This document shows positions 51,778 through 62,500 of a stretch of 64,000 bases of DNA, piece by piece. Source of the stretch: Neelides folsomi. Lineage: Eukaryota; Arthropoda; Collembola; Neelipleona; Neelidae. The notes beneath the pieces were generated by a model, which had not been told where the DNA came from, searched no databases, and saw only the letters and a program-made list of their open reading frames with translations. The stretch spans positions 1-64,000 of the forward strand of contig JAQGBZ010000315.1 in assembly GCA_034687125.1 (NCBI GenBank). Reading direction: 5' to 3'. Every line of letters starts with the position of its first letter. The first letter of the stretch is position 1. A program made the translations under genes and the position numbers.

Positions 51778-53172
51778 CTAAGCTCTGTTCCGTTCATATT
51801 TTTGTATATTCTCATTCTCAAACATTTTACTTTTTTCCCACCACTCTTTAACATTTTCAATTATACTAACTTTTCCAAAATCTTCATTTAACTTTTGACA
51901 CAAAGAGCAAAAACTCTTGATAAAAATTGGTATATTCTCAACAATGTAATTTTCCCTCCATTTGTGATATTCTGCATAAGCTGTTTCATTCTTGTCCAAA
52001 TACTTGAGATATTCCGCTAAAGCTTGGACAGAATCAAAGTCCCGGACGTCGATGAAGGAATTTGGAGGAGCAATTACGGAATAATTTACAGCACCATAAA
52101 CAACCGGTACAAGTCCATTGACCAATGACGAATAAAATTTTTCAGTGACGTAGTCTTTGGTAAGGGAATTTTCAAAGGCCAAGTAAAATTTGTAATTTTG
52201 ACCTAGAAATGGATAACAATCAGATGGGTTACAATGTCGATTGAGAAGAAGTCTTTCCCCTTGTGGACATTTGAGTTTCCCACAATATCCATATTCATCA
52301 AATTCTGTAAAGTTTGAGAGTTCTTTTAATAATTTGCCTCTGTTACTACTTTCGTAAATGCAATTTGAGCGGGCAATAGCAGCCATTTTCCTTTCATCTC
52401 TACAAATTAAATTTTAAACTAATTCAATTCATATATTTTTTAAACGTTTAAATAAATAGAAAATAATCTTAATATTTTGTAAAATAAATAGAAAATATTA
52501 AATAATCTTAATATTTTGTAAAATAAATAGAAAATAATCTTAATATTGTGTAAAATAAAATATTTTTTTAAATATTATAAAATTTATTTAGGTAATCGTA
52601 AATTGATTTTACCTTTTTGGCTTAACAAAATTCTCTCGTTTTTCCCGCTTTCTAACCGTTCCATAAGATGCCACAATATCGGAATCTAGCATGTGAGTCA
52701 TCGTCCAATTGAATAACGAAGAGAATAAATCCAATTTCGTCATTGTATGAATTTGAGACTCAACAGTGTAGAAAATCCAATATTGAGAAGGGTTTCTTAA
52801 TAAAGGTAAATCACTTGCGTTCAGATCTCTCGTGTGAAAAACAACGGCATCGGACATATTAATTAAACCACGATCAAATGTAGGAATGCAATTGTTAAAA
52901 CTACAATTTTCATATTCATTATTTTTAAGACAATAAGATGAAATCGAAGGAGCCTCATAATAAATTGGTGTCCACATTTGAATAAGAAACGTCCGATTTC
53001 TCTGAGTCACATTCTTTAAAATCTTTTGAATTTCATCGGTTTGGTCAAATAGTAATATTTTGAATTGTTCTGTTTTTAGTTGTAATATTTCTCTATTAAG
53101 CATCGTAAACAAAATTCCAAATACACAAAGTAAAAAGAAATGCAACCGTTTGGAACGCCAATTTTTGATCAT
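51778..53172 (-). CDS. Alpha-1,3-fucosyltransferase (GT10), 393 aa, 2 exons
   Basis: Exons 52613-53172 and 51778-52399, joined in phase 2. Type II Golgi layout: short basic N-terminus (MIKNWRSKR), one helix (LHFFLLCVFGILFTML), stem, then catalytic domain. The GT10 core is clear: YWIFYTVESQIH, then DSDIVASYG in the acceptor half, KMAAIARSNC, CPQGE, and the donor-binding signature YKFYLAFENSLTKDYVTEKF followed by NGLVPVVYGAVNYSVIAPP. It would transfer fucose from GDP-fucose in alpha-1,3 linkage, on N-glycan core or antenna GlcNAc; which one cannot be read here. Length is normal for the family. The intron (52400-52612) carries an AT-rich tandem repeat. Confidence 0.93.
52440..52562. repeat. AT-rich tandem repeat in the fucosyltransferase intron
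   Basis: Three imperfect copies of a roughly 35-45 base unit built on AAATAGAAAATAATCTTAATA then TTTTGTAAAATA. It is wholly intronic and has no coding effect. Confidence 0.65.
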
Positions 53173-55042
53173 CTTCTATATAATATTAAAAACCAAAATA
53201 TACTATTTAATACAATTGAGAAATATGTTACAAAAATACATTATCTTAAAATAAAATTATAAATTTTTAATAAAAACAATATAAAATATTGTACAGTTTA
53301 GAAATGATTTCTAAACAGGACAGTAACTATTTAAGTTTCATATAAGATCAAATTTGAAGTTGAATAAACAAAATATCAATAACTCTTTAACCAGCAATAA
53401 TTTTTACTGATATAAACGGCACTTATTTGCGGGTATTTCAATTTCAAGTTTTTCATTAAAAAACAAGGTTTAGTTATGAAGATGAAAATTTAATAATAAA
53501 TGTAAAGCTTTTAAGGAAAAATATTTGCGTTTGGAGGATAGGTTAGATTTACTGCATTTACTGGTTTGTTCGAATGAGTTTTTTATGCATTCTGCGATGA
53601 TTTAACAATAAGTATGTATAAAATATGTAATTATTAAATATTTATGTCATTTGCATTACATAAATATATATTACTAATATTATTTCCAATCCGATTTTTT
53701 CATTATTTGCATAAACATGAACACACGCGTACATAATAAGATAAAATATTTATTTTCATTGCAATAAATTATTCATATTTTACAGGTTAGTAAATAAAAT
53801 TAACATTATTATATTTAAATTATTGACAACGAGGCAAATTCACCCAATTTATACATTGGTATTACTAATCTAATTACACGATAATGGGAAATTGATTTTC
53901 CGCACGATTCACTCATATTTAATTTTCTTTTATTTGGGTCGAGGTCCCATATTAAGAGTAATATCAATCCTCAAAATATTTAATAAAGTATTAATATTTG
54001 CTTTTTTATTAGATGAGTAAAAAACATTTATGGAAAAATAAAATTGCTTTATTATCATATACTAACAATAAGGTGCGTTATCGTGTTTTTAAGCCGTCAT
54101 CCATTATATAATTTTTAACAATATGTTCACCACTCGTTCTGATTTTATCTAACATTAAGAGAAAATTTGAAATTTATTTACAAGGTTTACTGGATTAGTA
54201 AAACTTTAAGTAATGGTAATATTATATAAGTGTATGTGTATCGTAAATGATGTTGAGTTTTGGAAGCGAATGATTAATCATCATAAAAGATGAGATTTGA
54301 CTCTTTGAGAAATGACACAATATTATAATATTACATATAGTATGTATCTAACGAACTTGAACTCTGAAAAGTGATTGATAAGAATCTTTGAACTTGAAAC
54401 ATTCAGAAATGTATGAAATAAAAATCAAATTGAAAGACTCATGCACTGACAGCATTGAGCTATAAAAGTATTTTTAACTATGTGCCATATAATGTATGCC
54501 AACTTTTTAATTCTAAATTCATATTAACTCAATATTTTCATATACAATCATTACTTATTTATGCAAACCTAGTACATAATAATATACATTATAAAGTATA
54601 TTTTATTGATGATCAAATGTGGATTATTATAATTGAGAAAACATATATTAATTGAACATTGAATGTATGCAAATTTTAACATGTTAAACACAGCCTTGAA
54701 TGAAGATGCTTACAACTTAATGTTAGGTAAGTGGCTAATGTTTGATGCCATTATTAAGGGCAATATAAAGATTACATTTTACGGTCTTACCTGTATATTC
54801 ACAAATAGTATATTTAATATTAAAATAGATACAATATTAAATAAATTATAATATAACTTTTATGGGTAATGATTAATGTTAATATATTTAGTTAATATTA
54901 TAAATGTTTTGAATTCTTGAATAAGGTAAATAAATTTGTTTCTTAGGTGGGGTCAAAAAGATTATCGTTGCGACATTTTTAAGACTATAAATTGGCGAGC
55001 TTTCTTTCATCTTCTTTATTGGGCATTTGTAAAAGATTTAAA
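53173..55042. other. Intergenic stretch between fucosyltransferase and lipase
   Basis: AT-rich, divergent promoter region: the two genes are transcribed away from each other. Apart from the lipase TATA box nothing is recognised; the frames at 54455-54851 are AT-composition artefacts. Confidence 0.5.
54986..54992 (+). promoter_or_regulatory. TATA box of the lipase gene
   Basis: TATAAAT in the context AAGACTATAAATTGGCGAGC, 57 bases before the lipase ATG at 55043. This leaves about 30 bases to a start site near 55015 and a very short 5' UTR. Confidence 0.55.
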
Positions 55043-57209
55043 ATGGAGAATTTAAATCTTTGCATTACGTTGTTAATTGTTGCCTCTGGGATTTCGACCA
55101 TCCAGGCCCAGGCATTATTACCAACAGTAGCTTCATTAAACTGCACGGGTGCTCCGGCCGATTCATGTTGCAATTTTATCAAAAAGGGCCTATTGCCATC
55201 TAATAATAGTCAACAATGGAATAAAACAACAGTAATAAATTAAACACAATTATTATTTTTTAATTTCTAATGTTTAAAGTAAATTCTTTTCAGCCACAAC
55301 TTTTAGATTTATTCAACATAAGCTATAAAACTTACACAGTTGAATCAAAAGGATACATTTTGACATTGTTCAGAGTCTTCAACAACGCAACCAAAGGACC
55401 AGTTTATCTTAATCACGGACTTATGGCCGAATCTGTCGATTGGTTCATAAATGATCTGGCTACTGGAAAAACAGTAGGTAATTTCAATCCATACACATTC
55501 TATATATCATTCTATAACATTTTTATATTTCTACTTAAATATACATATTCGTATATTCACTAATTCACAAATACAATACATAGTATACATAGAGAAATTA
55601 ATTTAATTAAGTAATTTCAACTCAAAGTACTTAATAGCAATAGAGTTATTGACAAAATTGGTACTTTTTAAAAATCTTATTTTTTTAAATAAAAAGTTCA
55701 AGTTTTGATCAATGCTGGATATGATGTTTGGATCGCAAATGCCCGTGGAACGAAATATTCAAGTAATACCACAATCACCATGGATACCAATACTTATTGG
55801 AATTTCACGTAATTTTTAAATCTTTTATTATTGAAAGTAATACGAAAGGAAACTTTCAAACTAATAGATAAATATGCAATTTACTATTTTTAGCTGGAAT
55901 GAACTGGGGAAAGATGACGTTCTCGCTGTCATGCAATTCATCCTTAAGGAGACTGAATACCGAAAATTGGCCTATATTGGGCATTCCATGGGAGGGACGC
56001 AATATTATGTGAGGATGAGTCAACCACCAGCAGCCGATGGAACCAACTCGAATGATATGGTCAGCATTGGAGTTCTCCTCTGTCCCGCCGGATTTATGCA
56101 AAACGTTGGGGGACCTTTGGGATTTGCTGGAAGGAATTTTGGCGATTTTGTTTCTGTAAACAAAAAATATATAATTTCTTGTATAAAATAAAAGTAGCTA
56201 TTTATATTAGAGCATATATGGTATACGGTATATATGGTATGGTATGGTATATGGTCACTATTATTTATAAATATATATATATATATATTTATAAATATTT
56301 ATTACATATCCTATATATTAACATTTAATATTTGTATTCTAGTCTAAATTCTAATATCAATAAAATATTTAATATGATTTTTATAAATATTTTTTCTATA
56401 TGTAGTGGCTTGGTGTAGGGCCAGTATCTATACCACCTGCTATTGAAGGAAATTTATTAGCACCACTTTGTAGTTCGGGTTCGGGGAGCTATCTTTGCGC
56501 TAACGGGGCTTTCATCCTCATGGGATTTAATTACAACAATACAAATTGCGTAAGTATTAAATATTCAAATACTCATTTAATAACTATTTAATCATGATTA
56601 ATATTTGTCAATGTAATTATTTAGTGTCTGTGGTCTCACAGATAATCCAAAAATTCAATATAGTGTAGATGAGTAAGTTATGAATGTAAAATACAAACTG
56701 CTTTGAATATGCAATTTCAGTCACAAATCGCTTTCGCATTGGGCCATTTCCCGAATCCAACTCCAGCCAGATCTATCATGCACTATGCTCAAGAAGTGGC
56801 TTCAGGAAAGTTTCGCGAATACGACACTAGGTTTTATGGGAGCTTATTCGACTCATTTATTAATGTTGGCAAGATACCCGCCAATTACAAGTTAAGCTTG
56901 ATTACTGCACCAACAGCTATTTTTTGGGGTGGTCAAGATTACTTAGCCGATCCAAAAGTAAGTCATCATTCATCATAAATTAAAATTAAAATTTTAACCA
57001 ATTATTAATCCAAGACTTGTTTTTTTAAAATAATTTAATTTTTTCAGGATGTTAATTACACGATCAGTCAAATGAATAATGAAACTATTGTATACAAAAA
57101 ATATATACCCAGCTACATGCATTTAGATCCCATCATGGGAATGGATGCTTATGACGTTGTTTACGTTAAAATCTTGGAATTGCTAGAGCAGTATCCACCA
57201 GAACGATAA
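55043..57209 (+). CDS. Secreted acid lipase (AB-hydrolase, gastric/lysosomal lipase family), 427 aa
   Basis: Exons 55043-55231, 55294-55477, 55703-55808, 55894-56155, 56406-56549, 56721-56957 and 57048-57209, 428 codons in phase. A signal peptide (MENLNLCITLLIVASGISTI) is followed by the acid-lipase N-terminal region with YTVESKGYILTLFRV, GPVYLNHGLMAESVDW and YDVWIANARGTKYS. The nucleophile elbow is GHSMGG. The acid is the Asp in GGQDYLADP and the His is in YMHLDPIMG, so the triad is complete. It should hydrolyse triacylglycerol or cholesteryl esters in gut lumen or lysosome. A cysteine cluster (NCTGAPADSCC) between signal peptide and catalytic domain is not usual. Several sequons are present. 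It has a TATA box and an AATAAA at 57307, so it is likely a complete, strongly expressed gene. Confidence 0.93.
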
Positions 57210-57720
57210 CCTAATTCATAATTCCATTCAAAATGTCTTGTGTATTTAAAATTACAATTCAAGTCGTCTTAAGGTTTTGTATGTTATAATTCTTGATAAT
57301 CAACTGAATAAATTGGCATAATTAAACCTCAATTAATTCGTAGATTAATCCTCAATAATTAGAAATTATTTATTACCTATTCATCCTCGTCTTTACACAA
57401 AACAAATTTCATTTTTGCGAATTTTAGCATCTTTTACATAAATATTCATAAACTACAAAAAGATATGATTTGAAGAATTTAGTTCATTCAGCAATATTCA
57501 GCTCTCAGCATCAGCACAGTAAACGTTTATCAAAATTCAAATCTTACCTTGCAATTGCATTTCATCAAATAGCGTGATTGTATTAATTGTATATTGTGAC
57601 CCCTAGTAACTAGTCTTTTTAAAAACATTCATCCAAATTATAGAAAATAATATGTAAAATGCAGTAAAAATTAACAAGTGCATTAATCACGGCCGTAGCG
57701 ACCTAAACATCATCTAAATT
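57210..57720. other. Short spacer between lipase and Asn-rich protein gene
   Basis: Lipase 3' flank with AATAAA at 57307-57312, then the presumed promoter of the next gene. No other feature. Confidence 0.5.
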
Positions 57721-59060
57721 ATGGCAAGTTATAATCCTTCACTCGGTCGCTATGCCAAGACCCGAATGACCAAAACAAAGAAGAGGAGCACAAAGTATGA
57801 AGTTGAGTCAGTGGGTCTTTCTTATCCCCAAATGTACGAGAATGTTCATCAGCCTTATTATCCTGGACCAGAAGTTCAACAAGACTACATTTCCCCAAAT
57901 GGTCAATCGCAAGCATGGACTTCTGTTCCTCCTCTTAATTGTAATTAAAAATCCAAAATCATTTCATTTATCTTATATTAATAAAACTAAAATTAAAAAT
58001 AATATTGATTTCATAAAATTGTAATTAATTACAATAAATTGTTTTCAAAGATGGGCGAGGTCAACAACCAGTTGGAAACCGCGGCCCGGCTTGGATCCCC
58101 CTTCAAATGTCAATTGAGAATATGAAGAATATGTTTTCTGGCGGGATGAAGGGACATGTTCCAAATCTCAAGAGTCGCTATGTCCGATCTAAACCTCAAC
58201 AACCCCCGCGAGCGCGCTACTACCACCATGACGAAAAACGGAAAGTTGTTTTCAAAGACGAGCTCGACGGGCGATTCTCCAAGCTCGTATCAATGAATCC
58301 CTTCGGCAACTCCAAACCTCTCGTAATCGTCGAAGGCGAATCGGGGAATTTTATGAACGAGGAAAAAGAACCGAGTTGGATTGTCCCACCACCAGACAAG
58401 CGTGGCTATGAATACAGTAGATATGAAGAAAGGGAAGAAATTCATCCTGGTCCTCGTTCTTCAGATGAACATGAACCAGTCGAAGAACCAATTTCAAATA
58501 CTCCACAATTGCAGCAATATCCTCCGATTCCGAATAACTACAACATGAGCAATAATATGAATATGGGGAACAAAATGAACAATAGGAACTATGACATGAA
58601 CAACACAAACAATGATACGAATAACACGAACAATGACATGAACAATAGGAATAATGCCACAAACAACGCCATGGACAAAGATGAGCGAAGAACGAACAAT
58701 TATATGGACAATAACATGAATATCAGTAATTTGCCAATCGAACAACGAAAGGAAGTTCAACAAGTACAGTGTATCGAAGAACAAAGTTCCATCATTGAAG
58801 CTGAAAATGAACAGGAGCAATATTCAAGTGAAGGGGAAAGTTCCGATGACCATGAACAAATTAAAAAAGCTCCTTCTTTTCATTCTAAGAAAATCGGGCC
58901 GGATGAAATTTTCGTAAAGAATCACAAAACCATTTCAACCATGACGGAGAAGATAGGAACCTGCAAGGAGAAGAGGAAAAACGAACCAAAGCGATTGTAC
59001 ATAAGGGAATCTTCGGAGACACATTTCGTATTTGGCCCTGCCCAAATAATAATCTTATAA
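57721..59060 (+). CDS. Basic, Asn-rich low-complexity protein of unknown function, 409 aa
   Basis: Exons 57721-57940 and 58051-59060 joined in phase 1 (410 codons). The N-terminus is basic and Tyr-rich (YNPSLGRYAKTRMTKTKKRS). The middle contains PFGNSKPLVIVEGESGNF and WIVPPPDKRGYEYSRYEERE. Then comes a run of MNN-type repeats (NYNMSNNMNMGNKMNNRNYD and so on, about residues 220-275), a Glu/Ser-rich acidic stretch and a basic C-terminus ending PAQIIIL, which could be a PDZ-type ligand. There is no signal peptide or membrane helix. Local GC is higher than the surroundings, and coding is supported by the long intact second exon. I do not recognise a family; the C-terminal segment from KKAPSFHSKK to the end looks most ordered. 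Confidence 0.7.
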
Positions 59061-59591
59061 AAAGCTCCTGGCCAAGGTGAAAAAATCTGATTCCATCCAA
59101 TCAGAAGATAATACTTTGAGCAAATAACGACGTTTATATTTAGTTAGCTGAAAGGATTTCAAATCAAATACTTTTTTAAATAATTACTGTCATTGATTCC
59201 AAGAAATTAATTAATTTGCTGAATTATTAGTGTTATTTTAAAATTTATTGAAATGTACGAACTCTTCTTTTATTGCCATCATTTTAGCTTTTCATTCATT
59301 TACAAATATGATTTAATTCTTTTAAACAATTAAATATATTATTTTTCATTTCACCCAAATAAGTATTTGTATAAACTTTATAGTATTTAAAAAAATGATA
59401 GACTTTAAGACGTAACACATAATTTTAAACAATATATTATTAGTATAATAAAATCTAATAAAGATCAAGTGCATGAATAAGTAAGAGAAATAAGTACAGA
59501 TGTAATTTGCAACATAATTTCTAAAATAATTACAAATTAATTAATTTTGATATTGTCAAACAATTCTACCTCGTCAAATTTTATATCGATT
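59061..59591. other. Convergent 3' spacer
   Basis: Lies between the stop of the Asn-rich protein gene (plus) and the stop of the ankyrin/GH20 gene (minus). AT-rich 3' flanks only. Confidence 0.5.
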
Positions 59592-62500
59592 TCAAGGGCT
59601 TTTGATGGGAGAAACGATGAGTCGCCCAGTCAAATGTCTCGTAGAATCAGGGATAAAACGCTGAAGCAATGATGTCAATTGGTAAAGTGAAGTTTCAATC
59701 CCCTGTGGCAAATTCCTGATCATCCAAACTCGTCGATATTCTTCAATGACCATCAGAAGCCTATTTAATGAGAATGAGTAATATTAAATATATTAATAAG
59801 ATGAATGAAAAAACATAAATAAATTGTGGCTCAAAATATAAATTGAAAAATATTTATCAAGATACTTAAATGAAATTCTAAAATTGAATAATAGGAAAAC
59901 GAAGTAATGTAAAAATACAAAGTAGTTGTAGTTAAAAGTATAAATTGTATAGGGATAAACAATACAAATAATTACTTATTAGCAATATCCGTCCTTAATG
60001 TGGGTGGAAGATTAGAAATCCCAAGATTGACAACTTGAAGTCCCAAATTGCTTCGTGGATTTACTCCAGCTCCAACTAAACATCGTCCAATTCTGAAATG
60101 TAAAATACAATCTTGAAAAATTATTACCCAACAATTAAGTATATTGAGGATTTATTTACCTATTGGTAAAAAATAAATATTATTATTGTGATATTTATTC
60201 CTTATATTTGAGTGATTAAATGTTAAACCTTGAAGCTAAAAGGAACATTTCCATTGTAAGGCCGATCTCATCCAAATACTCCGCGTGTTCTTCCTTCCAT
60301 TCTGACCCATTCAATGCACTTTGGCATTTCTTTACACTTCTCAAGCATTTCTATAAAAATTAACAATCCAAGTCAGTAAAATAATCACATTATAATTTAT
60401 ATTAAGTTACACATATCCAACTTGGTTTATAAACTTTATAGTAACAGTTTAAAGTCATACAATGAAAGAATCCACAGTGAGATGATCCAGTGGAATTGAG
60501 TCTGGATGAGTGAGAAGTCGATAAAGAGTCGTCCCTTCGGAAGACGGCAAATTACTCATATCATTTGCTTCCTGATTGAGTGATTGTCTCAAAAGCGTCG
60601 TTTCAGCACATCCAAGATCGATTATCACTTGGCCCAAAATCCCACTTCGATCCCCTAATACATGCAAACTCAAAAGACTTGCAAGGGAATTTTGAAGATA
60701 TTCCTACAAAAGGGAAATATAATGAAGCCATTAACTTTACATATATATTGTGAATCAAATATTAATTAAAATACATTAATTTTTAATTGAATTTAGTTAT
60801 AATAACTAACCCAGTGCGTATTTTTGTTCCAAGCCAGACCAGCCGATAAAAGAAATCCAGGCCAAGCGAACAACATTGGTGTCAGACTATTCACTCCAGT
60901 CCAATGAGCAACAATCAAACCAAGAGAGGAGTTATACGAGGCAGCGAGAATTGCTTGATAAATATTTGATAAAGCAGCTTCAGGGCACCCAGACTTTTTA
61001 TAAATCATTTAATTAAAACAATTTCATTTCAGAACATGGATAGTTATTAAATTAAATATACAAGAGTATGTTTTATTAAATTTTATATATTAACTCACAA
61101 GACTAGACCAGGCACTAGTTCCAGCACATAAGACAGTTCCAAGTCCATTTTCTCTTAATTCGCGAATTCCATCACCAAAATTGTAATCACCCTTTATAAA
61201 ATAAAGTCATAAAAGTTAATTGTTAATTGGAGTACAAATTTCATTTAATATTATTGATTTGTAATTAATGAGTGAAAATTATTTGTAATTAATGAGTGAA
61301 AATTTACCCTAAACCCATATTGAACTAAAATGACATTTGGAGGGAGTGTGAGAAGAGCTGAATGAGCATTTCCAGCATTTGAACAGAGAAAGACCATGGA
61401 ATGAGCGGGGGATGAGAAAGGAATTAATTCCCAAAGAAGTGACCAATCACCGGACTCAACGCTGTGTGAACTGAAGATCAATTTGCTCAATTGAGGACCA
61501 AGGTGGATGAATCTAATAAACAAAATTAAATGAAAAACTGTTTACTTAATAAATAGTTTCATAAAATTAAATATTTACTTTGATGAAGGGAATGAAAGCA
61601 GAATTGTCGAAAGCACCGGTTTCACTTCCTCAATAAAGTCCAAAATGGAAATTTCATGAGAAATGTCAATCGCCGGGACGAGTGTAATTGAAAGATCCGA
61701 ACAGTGACGATCAATTGCCAATAGTTCACTATTAGATAAATTAAAAAACATAATTATTGTTCATATCCATATTAATTAGACTAAACATAATTTTATATTA
61801 TAAATATAACATAACATATTAAAATCTGAAATAATTGGAATTAGCTAAAATATAATCTTACGCATTTGTATAATAAATTGGTGGTTTTGAACTTTTTGTG
61901 TCAAATCTCATTTGAAAATGTATAAAATTGATTTTGAGATGTGATAAAGTGCGAATGACGTCGAAGAGACTTTCCTATAAAAGCAATTACAATTTAATTG
62001 ATTGTAATTGACTATAATGCTGTTTATACTTAAAGGTAATCTAGATCGTTTATTATAGTTGTGATCTTTTATAATATCTTAAAAATGACATAGCTTACAA
62101 TATTAGGGATTCGTTCTTGAGAAACGTCAATAAGAACTGCTCTGTGATGTAAAGATGGGGAATCTTCAATGAGAACTGGTGGAATTCCACCGGACGGTCC
62201 GTAGAGCGACAATAGTTGAATGAAAGTACAAATGGCATAATACAATCCTTCAATGTCACTTCCAACAATGTTCACCTACAAATACATTGCAAAAATAAAA
62301 GAATTAAACCTTTACGAAATTACGATTAATTATTCAAACAAAAGCCTATATTGACAATCTAAATAATTTATTAAAAATTAATTTTTAATGGTATTTTTAT
62401 AATTAACCACGACCTTATTGCTTGTTATATGAAGTTTATATGAGCCAGGTCCACCAAGAACTGAACTTTGGTTTACAGTGGCGTAAATTAGACTAGCTGG

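Noticed and set aside
56210-56295. GGTATATGGTATGG and ATATATAT runs
   Set aside because: Simple intronic low-complexity sequence in the lipase gene; no sign of function.
58351-58820. Antisense Cys/His/Ser-rich and Ile/Val/His-rich frames
   Set aside because: Mirror images of the AAC/AAT/ATG repeat tract of the Asn-rich protein on the plus strand.
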